From NCBI RefSeq assembly GCF_004115265.2, contig NC_046295.1, positions 72,621,008-72,685,007 of the forward strand: a stretch of 64,000 nucleotides of DNA, given 5' to 3'. The notes under the pieces are model-generated. The model did no database searches. It saw only the letters and a list, made by a program, of their open reading frames with translations, and had not been told where the DNA came from. Shown here piece by piece: positions 1 through 11,025 of the stretch (its first letter is position 1; the number at the start of each line of letters is the position of its first letter). Made by a program: the position numbers and the translations under genes. This stretch comes from Rhinolophus ferrumequinum. Its lineage: Eukaryota > Chordata > Mammalia > Chiroptera > Rhinolophidae.

Positions 1-1840
1 AGCTCATGCTCTTAACCCGTATGTTCCACCTCTTAATGTTTTGGTGTAAATATTGGTCTGTAGATATATTTCACAGTCATGGACAGGCACTGTTTTCCTT
101 ACTCACGGTGATCATTTCCTCATGGACTACCTTTCTATCCCCTTTAACTGACAAGCTTTCTTCTCCCATCTATACAAGAATCTATCCTTGTGTTTGCAAG
201 AGAGGTGACCTGCCGTTCTGTGCTGTACAGGTGGTAGCATTTGAAAATTTGAATATCCATGATTAACTGGCCAAAGTCAGGTGGGAAAAAACTGGCCATG
301 CAGGCTGAGGTGTGTCTGGTGTGTGGAGTTGTGTCTGTGCAGTGGACAGTGCCCTGGACTTTACACAAAAGATGGGTGTTCGTTTGTCCTCCGTCTCCTG
401 CCCCCAAGCTGATGCCTGATGTTTCATGAATAGCAAGTGAGATTCCCTGTTTAAAAAACAGTTTTTCAAACACAGATCAAGTCAAAAAATGAGTCATTCG
501 TGAACGGGCTGGGCTGCCTGGGGAACGCGGACTACAAGAAATCAGGGGAGATTTGGGTTAATTACTGAGGTTGGGTGGACCGTGTCATAGACGTGGCGAT
601 CACCCATGCTGAGGACTAGAAAAAAGGGAAGAAGGTTTTCAATCTGAGAATCAGGAAGAACAATTCTAAAAGCACAAGGTGAATGGATGAGGCTGGGAAT
701 ACAACCGTTTTGTTTTGTTTTGTTCTACTGATGGGGTTTTGCTTGCACCAAAACCTATGTTTTAGATGGCCTAGAGGTCAGACTGAATGGGCTGAAAACC
801 AAAAGCCAGGTGCAAGTGTTAGTTGGACCCTATGACTTCTTAATACACAAAATATTTGAAACTATCAGGGAGGAAAGAATAAGTACCAAATGGAATGGCC
901 GGCTTCCTGCAGCTCACCTTCTAATCCAGATGCTTTTCTTTCCTTCCCAGTTTCGCCAGAAGCTGATCTGCGCCACATCTGCTAATCAGCAACAAGTCTG
1001 CTTCTCAGCCAAAGCTCAGCTCCCTCATGTTTCTCCCATGAAATTCTAATTAACAAGGGGAGGAACAGGAAAGGAGGGAGGAACTAATACTCTAAAGGGA
1101 TAACACGTTGTCTTGCACTGGCCTCAAACCCCCTCGTTTCTTTCCTAACGTCTGGTCCCCAGAATGTGGCTGCTTTCCCCAGCTCCTCATCTCAGAAGGC
1201 AGCGGCGCCCTGACTCTTGATAGTGGAAGCCCCGTCAGCGTCTTATGAGCTTCAGCTCCACTTTGCTGGCCTCTGGAGCCCTTGTTAGGGGAGGGAGTTG
1301 TGGTGTGATGACCTCTCAGGGGAATGTATCCTGTGATCTCTCCAGCCAGATAAGAATCACAGTTAGCAGAGCTGACTCCAAAGGGGAAGAGGACCCCGGA
1401 GGCTTCCTGCCTAGATGTTGGGGCTAATCTCAGAGCTTCTTAACCTTACTGCAACACCTCAAGGGCATACTTCAGTTTCCCCAGCTACGGGTTATCAAGG
1501 GTGGACAGATATTTATTATGTGGGTGAATATTTTTTACGTTTGGACATTCAGATGTAGACCAAGGTATGTTCTAGAATTGGGCTGGTCATAGATCATTAC
1601 AAGGAGGTTGCAGTTGTCAGGGGATTCAGGGAGAGCAGATCAATGGTGTGTATGTGTGTTCCAGTGTCTGGAGAGGCACGTGGCTTAGACTTTTTTCTAT
1701 GTGGGATTAGGTTAGTGTTGGTTTATGTATGTTTAAAACACTGGGTCAAGCAAAGGGGCTTTGCAAAATTCACATGTTTTCAGAGCGTAAGCTCAGAGCA
1801 GTGTTTTGAGGGTTACTGTTGAGGAAAGGAGGTATTTATT
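1..1840. other. Intergenic DNA without recognisable gene
   Basis: I read this stretch on both strands and found no convincing coding exon, RNA gene or named repeat. The short open frames (all under 110 codons) start at arbitrary ATGs, overlap on opposite strands and show no protein motif. It is presumably ordinary unique sequence beside the receptor cluster. A conserved non-coding element cannot be excluded without an alignment. Confidence 0.5.
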
Positions 1841-1844
1841 AGAA

Positions 1845-1965
1845 TGCTGGCCTTGCCACTTCGCTGCTTTTAACAAGTTACTTTGCCTCTATGAACCTCA
1901 GTTTTTTTACCTGGAAAATGGGAATAACAACTGGCACTGACACCAGAGACAAATGTCCTTTTGGA
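1845..1965 (+). repeat. MIR SINE fragment
   Basis: The run from 'acaagttactttgcctcta' through a pyrimidine-rich stretch to 'gaaaatgggaataacaac' follows the core and 3' part of the MIR consensus (acttaacctctctgagcctcagtttcctcatctgtaaaatgggga). It is diverged, as expected for this ancient tRNA-derived SINE. Ends are approximate. Confidence 0.65.
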
Positions 1966-2261
1966 TTTTATATAGAGAGTATCGTGTATTCTGGTGAACA
2001 TCATCCACAACAATCTTACAGGAAATACACATTCTTCTGTAGCCCTCAGTATAAACCACTGACTCATGCAACACGTGTGTCTTTTTCCTTAGCCTTGAGT
2101 TTAATTTGTAAATGTTAATCTAAACAAACAAACACACAAACAAATAAATATTAAGCTACATATTAAGAATAAGTACTACCAAGACAGAAAGCCCTGGGTC
2201 CTGCGTCCTCCACTAAATATTCATGTGGCCTTCCTTCTTTCTATTCTTCCATTCAACAAAT

Positions 2262-3495
2262 ACTTATTTATTTTCAGCTTTAATGAGATATAATTGACAT
2301 ATAACATTGTGTAAGTTTAAGGTGTGCAATGCAATGATTTGAAATAAAAGTCTGACAATTAGTTTTGTGAACTTGTTGCAACGATGTTGCTAACCTTTTT
2401 TGATATCAGAGGGATTATTCATTATGAATTTGTACCAACTGGACAAACAGTTAACCCAGTGTACTATTTGGAAGTGCTGAAAAGGCTGCGTGAAAAAGTT
2501 AGACGCCCTGAACTTTTCACCAACAATTCATGGCTCTTGCATCACGACAATGCACCAGCTCACATGGCACTGTCTGTGAAGGAGTTTTTAGCCAGTAAAC
2601 AAATAACTGTATTGGAACACCCTCCTTACTCACCTGATCTGGCCGCCAATGACTTCTCTCTTTACCTGAAGATAAAGGAAATATTGAAAGGAAGACATTT
2701 TGATGACATTGAGGACATCAAGTGTAATACGACAACAGCTCTGATGGCCATTCCAGAAAAAGAGTTCCAAAATTGCTTTGAAGGATGGACTAGGCGCTGG
2801 CATCGGTGCATAGCTTCCCAAGGGGAGTACTTCAAAGGTGACCCTAGTGATATTCAGTAATGAGGTATGTAGTACTTTTTCTAGGATGAGTTCGTGAACT
2901 TAACTGTCCGACCTTGTATGCAAAATGATCACAACAACGCTAGTTAACACATCTGTCACCTCACATAGGTACAACTTTTTTTGTGGTGAGAACATTTAAA
3001 ATCTACTGCCTTAGTAACTTTCAAATACACAGTACAGTCTTTTTAACTACAGTCATCATGCTGTAAATTACAATAAGAAGTTGTTCATTTTATACCTGTA
3101 GGTTTGTACTCTTTGACCACGTTCACCTGTTTCTCCCATCCCCCGTTCCTCGCTCCTGACAACCACTAATCTATTCTGTTTTTGAGTTCTGTTTTTCTTA
3201 GATTCCACATATAAATGAGATTATATAGTATTTATAGTATTTGTCTTCTCTGTCTGACTTACTTTACTTAGCATAATGCCCTCAAGGTCCATCTATGTTG
3301 TTGCAAATGACAGGATTTCCTTCTTTTTTATGGCCAAATACTATATATATATATATAATTTATTTACTTATCTTTACCCATTGATCTATTGATGGACACT
3401 TAAGTTGTTTCCATGTCTTGGCTATTTAAGAAAAGCTTAATGAACATGGTGGGGGGGGGTGCAGATATCTCTTCAAGATGGTGATTTTATTTCTA
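2262..3495 (-). mobile_element. Old L1M-type LINE 3' end, minus strand, interrupted by a mariner
   Basis: The sequence follows the reverse complement of a mammalian L1M 3' region. It includes 'aattgacatataacattgtg', 'gttaacacatctgtcacctc', 'cttagcataatgccctcaag' and 'gcagatatctcttcaagatg' in the expected order. It is split by a mariner at 2347-2916. The flanks rejoin as in an uninterrupted L1 (gatttgaaata / tgcaaaatgatcac). A dead, 5'-truncated LINE with no usable reading frame. Confidence 0.8.
2347..2916 (+). mobile_element. Internally deleted mariner transposon with C-terminal transposase ORF
   Basis: About 28-bp imperfect terminal inverted repeats (tctgacaattagttttgtga against tcggacagttaagttcacga on the other strand) are flanked by TA dinucleotides at 2345-2346 and 2917-2918, the usual mariner target duplication. 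The 158-codon frame 2384-2860 is the C-terminal half of a DD34D mariner transposase. It carries HHDNAPAH with the second catalytic Asp and YSPDLAANDF with the third Asp 34 residues further on. The N-terminal DNA-binding domain and the first catalytic Asp are missing because the left end joins directly to the catalytic region. It cannot transpose itself but could once have been mobilised by a full-length relative. It sits inside an older L1M. Confidence 0.85.
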
Positions 3496-3921
3496 GCATT
3501 CAACCTCAGTATAAAATAGGTAATACCTAAACAGACCCAGCCATCTCCACTCCCCTTCCTGAACTGGCCCGTTGTGGGTCATCTTCCCAGTTAAACGGAT
3601 TCGGGTGCAATGCCATGGTGTTGTGTTCCTGGGATGTGCTCTGATTTGCAGCATCTCTCGCTCCCCTACCTCATCACATTCCTGCTGTGCGCTTACTGTT
3701 TGAAAATGAGGTTTTACTTTATTTCTTTATTTAGGTCTTCATTTTAGGGTTCTATTTGGAGCATTACTGAATAAACGTCTTACCTAGACTCAGTACAGCA
3801 TTATTATTCATATTTTCCTACAAAAATCTATGGCATTCTGCTCTTGAATTTAAGCTCATGCCCTGCTCCATTGGGTAAGTCTCCAGGTGTGAAATGTTTG
3901 AGAGAGCCTTTTAAAAAATTC
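3496..3921. other. Unassigned intergenic sequence
   Basis: Between the L1M and the next L1 end I see no open frame of interest and no repeat I can name with confidence. Composition is AT-rich with scattered short T runs. Confidence 0.4.
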
Positions 3922-4134
3922 CCAGACAATAGTTTAGTGGTTACCAGAGGGTAAGGGGGGTGGGGGGTGGGAGGTGAGGGTGAGGGGGATCAAATATATG
4001 GTGATGGAAGGAGAACTGACTCTGGGTGGTGAACACACAATGTAATTTATAGATGATGTGATACAGAATTGTACACCTGAAATCTATGTAATTTCACTAA
4101 CAATTGTCACCCCAGTAAATTAAAAAAAAAAAAA
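3922..4134 (+). mobile_element. Bat-type L1 3' end, strongly 5'-truncated
   Basis: The last ~200 bp match the 3' terminus of the longer L1 at 4969-5914: the same G-rich tract 'ggttaccagagggtaagg', the block 'ggtgatggaaggagaactga' and the end 'aattgtcacccc', then a poly(A). Direct repeats 'aaaaaattcc' before and after are a plausible target-site duplication. A typical short retrotransposed LINE tail. Confidence 0.8.
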
Positions 4135-4509
4135 TTCCGATAACCATGGTCACTATGTCACACTGGGTATGGTATTAGGACCAGCGTGCCAACTGAAGTC
4201 ACATGAGAGACTGCAGTCACCTTTGTCGGCCATTACTGTTGAGGATGAATCTCTGCTACAATTAGCCATGCCTTTCCAATCTACCAAAAGACTTCCTAGG
4301 CCTGTGGACCTTCCTTTCTCTCCGTATCCTGTCTTACTTGAGAAACTTACTTCACCTCTCCAGATAAGGCATTTAAATTTCGAAGGAATAGTCTTCCTAA
4401 CGGTGTTAACAACTAAAGTCAATTATTTCACACCAATCCATACTCTAAAGCAATTAGCAGGCTCTACTTTTGTCATTTATAAATTTAGCTCTTCTATCCA
4501 AGATATATT
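4135..4509. other. Unassigned intergenic sequence with a 116-codon open frame
   Basis: An open frame spans 4169-4519 on the + strand (116 codons) and overlaps an 89-codon frame on the - strand. Neither shows a motif, start context or relative elsewhere in the window. I regard both as chance. No named repeat is seen. Confidence 0.35.
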
Positions 4510-4738
4510 GTTAATGTAAAAGCGCAATGTATCAGAGAGGGTCAGCTGCATGCTACCCTTTTTATGAGAATGGAAGAGAAATACAAAAATACGTCTGGGC
4601 TCGTTTGAGCAAAAAGGAACAGGGAAGGAGTCAGCAACTAGTGACTGGTTCCTGCAAGAGCTGGGCAGGAATGTGCAGGAAGGATGGGGAGATGGGTGTA
4701 CCTATTTGTATGTTTTGACCATGTTATCTTTCACCTGC

Positions 4739-4744
4739 CTCAAA

Positions 4745-4791
<47 letters not shown>

Positions 4792-4795
4792 ATAG
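4739..4795. repeat. (AAAT)n microsatellite
   Basis: About fourteen perfect tandem AAAT copies, not shared with the other units. Confidence 0.95.
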
Positions 4796-4968
4796 GATTG
4801 GGAACCAAAACAATAGGATAAAAACAAAACAAATGAACTGTATTTCAAATGAATAATGTGATTACACTGAAGGAGAACTTAAAATAACCAACCCAAGTAA
4901 TTCCTGAATACAGTATTTTGTCTCTACACCCTCAGAATAAAGAAAAAAATAATTATGAAAAAATATCC

Positions 4969-5914
4969 CCAAAATATACAAGGAACTCATGCAACTCAGC
5001 AGCAAAAAAACAAACAACCCAATTGAAAAATGGGCAGAGGACCTGAAGAGACATTTCTCCAAAGAGGACATACAAATGGCAAATAGACATATGAAAAAAT
5101 TCTCAACGTCACTAATCATCAGAGAAATGCAAATAAAAACCACAATGGGATATCACCTCACCCCAGTCAGAATGGCTATCATCAACAAGACAAATAATAA
5201 CAAGTGTTGGAGAGGCTGTGGAGAAAAAGGAACCCTCATACACTGTTGGTGGGAATGCAGACTGGTGCAGCCGCTATGGAAGGCAGTGTGGAGGTTCCTC
5301 AAAAAATTACAAATAGAATTACCATATGACCTAGCAATCCCTCTCCTGGGTATCTATCCAAAAAATCTGTAAACGTTTATCCATAAAGACACGTGTGCTC
5401 CAATGTTCATTGCAGCTTTGTTTACGGTGGCCAAGACATGGAAACAACCAAAATGTCCTTCGATAGATAAATGGATAAAGAAGTTGTGGTATATATACAC
5501 AATGGAATACTATTCGGCGGTAAGAAAAGATGAAATAGGACCATTTGTGACAACATGGATGGATCTTGAGAATATAATGCTAAGCGAAATAAGTCAGACA
5601 GAAAAAGCACAGAACCATATGATTTCACTGATATGTGGTGTATAAACCAAAAACAACAAAAGAACAAGACAAATGAATGAGAAACAAAAACTCATAGACA
5701 CAGACAATAGTTTAGTGGTTACCAGAGGGTAAGGGGGTGGGGAGTGGGAGATGAGGGTAAGGGGGATCAAATATATGGTGATGGAAGGAGAACCGACTCT
5801 GGGTGGTGAACACACAATGGGATTTATAGATAATGTAATACAGAATTGTACACCTGAAATCTATGTAACTCGACTAACAATTGTCACCCCAATAAACTTA
5901 ATTAAAAGAAAAAA
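4969..5914 (+). mobile_element. L1 LINE, 5'-truncated: ORF2 C-terminus plus 3' UTR
   Basis: The frame 4989-5372 ends in the L1 ORF2 C-terminal region ([19 protein letters not shown], then the '[10 protein letters not shown]' end). It is followed by 'tgttcattgcagctttgttt' and the bat-type G-rich 3' tail ending 'gtcaccccaataaactta' plus an A-rich stretch. Perfect 12-bp target-site duplications (gaaaaaatatcc) lie at 4957-4968 and 5915-5926. Only the final ~0.95 kb was copied, so it is inactive. It interrupts the orphan unit. Confidence 0.93.
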
Positions 5915-6999
5915 GAAAAAATATCCAACTGCAGTTAGTTTGGTCATTCACAGTGATATGGGTTTAGGATTATGAAATTACTTAATCTGTATTCTAGGGT
6001 TTAGTGAATAAGCAAAAATACTGTTAAAAAAGGGGATGAGTCCTCACTATTGGGAAAAAGTGTCACATACATAGAAATAAAGAGGGCTAGAAAGAACTCT
6101 ACGGTGTCAAACTGGAAATGGAGGTATCAGTATGAACTCATGATTTTTAATACATGAATAAATAGGCTGAAATTTATGTATTATATACCAAAATTTATAC
6201 TATTCACATCCCCCCTTCTTTTCACTTTATTCCCAACCCGCCTGCTATGAGTAACCATTTCTACTGGTTTATTAGTTTCTTGTTTATACTTCCTGTATTT
6301 CTTTTACATATATTTTCTAGCTGCATCTTCTGAGATGGTCTAGAAGACTTGTAAGCAATGAACATACCTAACAAAATTTCTCTCTAAATACCATTTTTCT
6401 CTAAAAGGAACCCCGGTTACTGAGAAAGATGACTGATTCTAGGGTTGGAGACAGGACATAGGAAGATAACCTGGGGAAATTTTGCTGAGTCTGAAAGTAA
6501 GGAAATGCTCAATGAATCATGGGAACACAGGAGCCAGCTCCCACATGGCCAAATCTGGAATAATTTCAGCTTCAAAAGAATAAGAACTATAATGGATTAT
6601 GTGACTCAGAGATTAAATGAGAATCTATGAATCCATAATGAAATAGATAAGTTGATTAAGAAAATGGTAGAGAAGGGAAACTTCCCTCTTACAGAGAACT
6701 AGTACATGTACTTTTGGATCGATGAAATGAGAAAAGTCACCATTTGGCTACCACCACTCCAATAATTGTTTCAGGCAAGAATCACCAAATTCTTATTAAG
6801 TATTATGTCATATATATCATGGCTGAAATTTTAATGAGAAATAGCATATTTTTCTATAGCCTCAAAATGTCTACCCAAGTTGTATTTACTAATTTCAAAG
6901 ATAAAATAGTAACTTCACAGTAGAGAAACCTGGCTGATGCCACTTTAGTCAATTGGCCAATGTTAAAACCCCTAGTTATTGGAAAAATTGTTATCAGTC

Positions 7000-7220
7000 G
7001 CCTTCTGATAATAAGCATTGCGGTGCATCTGCCAAAGACCTCTATCCTGAATCGGAGATATATATGCGCACCTACATGATAATAAAGCAAACGTGGTTGA
7101 ATATTTACTTTTGGGGACTCTGGGGGAAAGGTATATGGGTTTTTTTGTTTTTTGTTTTTGGTATAATTTTAAATTTCCTGTAAGCCTGAAATGATTTCAA
7201 AATAAAAAGTTAAAAAAAAA
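7000..7220 (+). mobile_element. Old L1M 3' terminus
   Basis: The end 'gatttcaaaataaaaagtta' followed by poly(A) is the typical L1M 3' end. The same element ends every unit of the array just before the GT-rich block (for example 15345-15370 and 30035-30055), where it is better preserved. Confidence 0.6.
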
Positions 7221-7544
7221 ACTTTTGTCCACAATTGGTCAATAAGATAGAACAGAACATCCTGTAGTTACATCACTAAATTTAAAGTTGGCAACCAGGC
7301 AGATACTTATAATATTCCAAAATATTCTTGTCAGAGACAGAATATGAACGGCTGAGCCACGGGCAGGACACAGGAAGGTAATTCTATAAAATTTCACCCC
7401 TGCTCTTTAAGTGTTTACAGTCTCTATGATAAAACTGTAGTTTTACACTGAGAAAGGAAGCGTATGTGTAGAATAAAACGTACTGGCGTATTTGCCATCC
7501 AGAAAATGTTATCTACATTATCTATGATCTAATGTATGCTAGAT

Positions 7545-7900
7545 ATTCTCCACATGCCCCTGTAGGTCATTCCCCAGCCTTCATCCTGTTTTGTCTCAGG
7601 AGTCTGAACTTTATGGGTTGTATCAACTGGGCTCCCTGGCCCTTTGGCTTTGACCAACAGAAAGCATAAGCAAGAGATCAAAAGGCAGGCTGAAAGAGAG
7701 GCTGGGGCATATATTCTCCTGCTTTCCTCCCTGCTGGACCATGGGTTGATGGCGGCTGTCTTACACCCACAAGTCTCACTATGCTCTGATAACCACTCCC
7801 TCCTCTTGCATCCATTTTCCATGTTGCTAACCCTCACCATTTCTTAATAGTTTCCCCCAAGCTTGTGAAAACCTTTCTCAACAAGCCATTATAACTGTTT
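7545..7900. repeat. Probable ancient interspersed repeat, family not assigned
   Basis: The text around 'aactttatgggttgtatcaa' and 'tgaccaacagaaagcataag' looks like a mammal-wide old repeat I have met before, possibly an LTR-type one, but I cannot name the family. It is absent from the later units. It is too eroded to show termini. Confidence 0.3.
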
Positions 7901-8374
7901 TTTAAAAAATCCTTTTCCCACCTGGAAGTATGTCCAAGAAGAATTGCATCACTGGCATCAGGGACACTGTTCCCCGGAGCTTCAGTCCCCTCTGGCTCCT
8001 GGACACTCAGCTCCCCTAAGCATAGTAAGACATTGGCCAATTATACTATGGTGGCTCCTCCCTAACCCAGGAGCTTGGGGACTTTGTGTCAGTCCTCTCA
8101 CTGGTAATTAAAATGTCATCTTTTTGCTCATTGTTCTGGAGCTGTTTAAGGAACATGAACATCTGTAGAAATGCTGAGGCCACAGATGCTTCTTCTTTTC
8201 ATCTGGATTCTGAGTCTCCTGAAGAGAAGCTGAGGACCTGGGCAGCAGCCTGGAGCAGGTGTCTGAACTCACCGACGATGAGTACAGGTCGGAGGAGCTG
8301 GAAATCTGCACCTGGCGATGGATCTGCCTGTGGGCTTGTGGGTGGTGTATGAGACTCTGTGCTCGTGAGTGTGC

Positions 8375-8375
<1 letters not shown>

Positions 8376-8414
<39 letters not shown>
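8376..8414. repeat. (GT)n microsatellite
   Basis: Nearly perfect dinucleotide run. The same site in other units varies from about 4 to 15 repeats (compare 22530, 37118, 54135 and 63571). Confidence 0.95.
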
Positions 8415-8417
<3 letters not shown>

Positions 8418-9309
8418 TACTGTATGCCTGTGTACATGTCAGTTGGTGGCTGCATGTATGTGTGTGTACTACATATGTGACTCACAGCCTGACTATTTTC
8501 CTGAGTTAGATCCAATCTAGGCCTTTTTTGAGCGCATGGAAACCAAGTTACCAGCCTCCCAGCGTGTGATTAGGGACTCCTGACTCACACCCATGGTCAT
8601 AAATTTCTGCATCACAGCTGAGCGATGACAGCTGAGCATCGGGATGAGAGTGTTGTCTCGCTGCTGGAGGAGAAGAGGCCCGAACTCACCAAGGAACTGA
8701 GCTCAGAAGGGCTCAAACCTCAGCTCAACAGCGTGTACTAGTGCACGTGGGAGCTGTGTCTGTGAGTGACAAATGCGTGTGAGAGCAGGAATGTGTATTG
8801 TTTGCTGTTGCCTGTGTGTATGTTCCCGTGGGTTCGTTACCACATGCATGAGGTGTGGGTGGTGGTTTAGTGACTGCCTGTGACTGAACAGGCTTCACTG
8901 CCCCAGCTGACTGTTCAGGGAAGGGGACGGGTCAGACGGCACCTCTCAGTAACGGGAGGGTGTGTGCTGTTGGTGCAGTGAGTGTGGCTGGGTGTGCATG
9001 TGTGTTGTTGGTATGTGTTTCTTGTAAGATTTTTGAATTATGTGTGGCCTTGAGTGTTTTCGGTAATGTGTGTGTATAGGGTTTGAGTTATGCATATGTG
9101 GTGAGCTGAGTGTTTACCAGATGTGTCATGTGTGAGTGTGTTGATGTGCAGTGTGTGTTTGTGGGTGATACATTACTGCAAATTGTGTATGTCTTACCTT
9201 GTGTGTTATTTATGATTTATATGTATATCAGTGTTTGTGAGCTGAGCCACATACTGCTAGCCTTCCCTTAGAATGGGGATTGGGAACATGACTAAAATCC
9301 TCACATCAG

Positions 9310-9310
<1 letters not shown>

Positions 9311-9344
<34 letters not shown>
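9311..9344. repeat. (GT)n microsatellite private to unit 1
   Basis: Perfect GT run inside the extra TG-rich segment that other units lack. Confidence 0.95.
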
Positions 9345-9346
<2 letters not shown>

Positions 9347-9599
9347 TGGGGCTTCTAATTTGCCCCCATAACCTCAACTATTTCCTTCAGTACCATTCTT
9401 CTGGAGCACCACTGGCTGACATAACCAAAGCTCCAAGCAACTCCCTGTTTTTGAAATGGATCTGGTATGATTTTCATGAATGAGTATGACTGAGTCACTC
9501 AGAGTTTTTCACCCTTCACTTTCACTTAACATCCCAGGCAAAGACTCATGAGGTGTCATGCTGTGTGAAGTTAGAGTGCAGAACACCCACCAAATGGCG

Positions 9600-9715
9600 A
9601 GAAGGCCTTGGAAAAGTCACTTAACTCCTTGGCCTCAGTTTTCAATCTATAAAGTGGAAGGACTGACACTTGCCTCTTAAAACTTACAGGCCCTCAGTAA
9701 ATATATATATTTTGA
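9600..9715 (+). repeat. MIR SINE fragment
   Basis: 'aagtcacttaactccttggc' and 'ctcagttttcaatctataaa' match the MIR core. The same MIR occurs before every receptor, for example at 16730, 23430, 31405, 40810, 49125 and 57845, so it predates the array. Confidence 0.7.
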
Positions 9716-9962
9716 ATAAATGACAATGAATGCAAGGGTCTTTTGTAAATTGGAAAACAAATGAATATAAATGAAGGGAATTATCTGGGCAAGAAACTAA
9801 GACAATTTTAAATTACTTGCAGCCATAAATAACAGGAGGTATCCAGCCTCCCCGACCAATGATGGGGGTGGCCTTCCATGTGTAATAGTTAACAGCGTGG
9901 ACTCTGATTACGCAGACATGTTAGACTGAACTGCATGAAGCCGTCAACATTTGATAATTTTT

Positions 9963-10128
9963 CCCTTTAAATTTATTTTTAATTATAGTTGACGTGCTAT
10001 ATTAGTTTCAGGTATATAAAATATGGTGAGTAAACATTTATATACCTATCACCACAATTAGTCTAGTCATCATCTGTCATCATACAAAGTTATGTTATTA
10101 TTGACTCTATTCCCTGTGCTGAATGAAT
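9963..10128 (-). mobile_element. L1 3' end fragment, private to unit 1
   Basis: Minus-strand LINE-1 3' UTR text (taattatagttgacgtgcta, caccacaattagtctagtca). It is flanked by 14-bp direct repeats atttgataattttt (9949-9962) and atttgatcattttt (10129-10142), which differ at one base. Other units have the uninterrupted site. Confidence 0.75.
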
Positions 10129-10440
10129 ATTTGATCATTTTTAACCTACAGAAATTGGCAATACATATAGTTTATATATGTATGTGGAACTTATATCATA
10201 CTGATTTCTTTTTCCTAACAGCTAAAATAGGTGATGGAATGTTCATTCTTGGTGCAGCTGTGAAGATTTTATCTGGGAATGCACGGCTGATGTGCGGATT
10301 TAATTAGGCAATGTGTGGAAAGCCTTAGCAGAGCGCCCGGCACACAGTAGAGTCAGTAAAATACTCAGCATTATTAGGAAAGACAGCTTGAGCACTATTC
10401 TGATTTGGGCGCTGTTCTGGCTTCAAGAGGCTTTGACTGG

Positions 10441-11025
10441 CCCCCATTTCTAGAGTGTCCGTGAGTTCACAGCTGTAGGTCAGCGGGACGCGGCAGCTTC
10501 ACAGGAGTGTGACAACGCGCTAACGCGCCTCAGCACTGGGGTCTCACGTGTTTCTTTAAGGCAGAAGCAACTGGTACCAGTTTGCCGAGGCTCATCCACT
10601 ACTTCTGCCGCAGTGAACTATTATGGTTTGGCTCTGGCCTGGGCAGAAATGGTCTCTCTATGCTGATCATTTTCTACACGCACAGAGGGCAGGGACCTTC
10701 CTTTCTTGTTCACTGCTGCACCTCAGTCCTGGTAGAGGTCCCGACACAGACTCGAGGTTCCATAAATAATGGCTGAAGGAAACTGAACGCCCCCTTGCTT
10801 CTGCGCCATGACGTCTTGTTGGCTGATTAGGGTGCGATGTTTTCCTGGAGCCAGACTGGGATGGAGCAAAGGCGCCTGTGTCCACAGGAGGGAGGAATTA
10901 ACAGGAGTGGACTTACAAGTTCATGGTTTCCCCAGAGCAGGACAACGAGATGTGACGGTCCTGTCATCCTTTCTAGGTTCCTGAGATTCCCAAACCTCCT
11001 CCATCCCCAGCAGACACAGGGCAGC
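10441..11025 (+). promoter_or_regulatory. Upstream region of receptor 1: L2 remnant, probable 5' exon, splice acceptor
   Basis: This ~580-bp stretch is conserved before all seven receptors. It contains an L2 3' end (about 10686-10775, 'agagggcagggacc' to 'aataatggctgaa') and a good splice acceptor: the tract 'cctgtcatcctttctag' with AG at 10975-10976, 49 bases before the ATG. OR genes usually have non-coding 5' exons spliced to a single coding exon, so a transcription start somewhere upstream is expected. The promoter itself is not identifiable from sequence alone. Confidence 0.5.

Larger units (their letters stand above)
4510..8100 (+). repeat. Orphan, diverged copy of the array's flank unit, lacking a receptor
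   Basis: After removing the L1 at 4969-5914, short collinear matches to the sequence downstream of receptor 1 (about 13300-15500) run through the whole stretch. Examples are 'gatggggagatg' and 'ttttgac', then 'aaaataac' followed by 'acaccctca'/'atgctctca', 'gctagaaagaactct', 'gagaatctatga' and 'tcccacctgg' followed by 'ggcatcagggacac'. The divergence is clearly greater than between array members. It feeds directly into the GT-rich block of unit 1, as a regular unit would, yet no receptor lies upstream. Part of the similarity comes from shared old L1M 3' UTR sequence, so some could reflect independent L1M insertions. Collinearity over more than 2 kb argues for a real paralogous unit. Confidence 0.55.
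8216..9530 (+). repeat. GT-rich block, unit 1
   Basis: First of twelve copies. It opens with a short coding-like stretch: in the frame from 8218 the reading includes SLEQVSELTDDEYRSEELE. It then runs into (GT)n, and near 8660 has a second coding-like piece containing LLEEKRPELTKELSSEG. No frame joins the two pieces, and stops surround both. It may be a decayed fragment of an unidentified glutamate-rich gene, or chance. No function is claimed. Confidence 0.6.

Noticed and set aside
4169-4519. 116-codon open frame as a small gene
   Set aside because: No motif, no homologous copy, overlapped by an equally long antisense frame. Chance length in this composition.
5403-5645. 80-codon open frame as a separate host gene
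   Set aside because: It is the 3' part of the L1 at 4969-5914 and matches standard L1 3' text.
10837-11025. In-frame upstream ATG extending receptor 1 (and receptor 5 from 42286) to 373 residues
   Set aside because: The extra 63 codons lie mostly before a strong splice acceptor, have no signal peptide or family match, and are closed by stops in the other intact copies. The 310-residue start matches known OR1J proteins.
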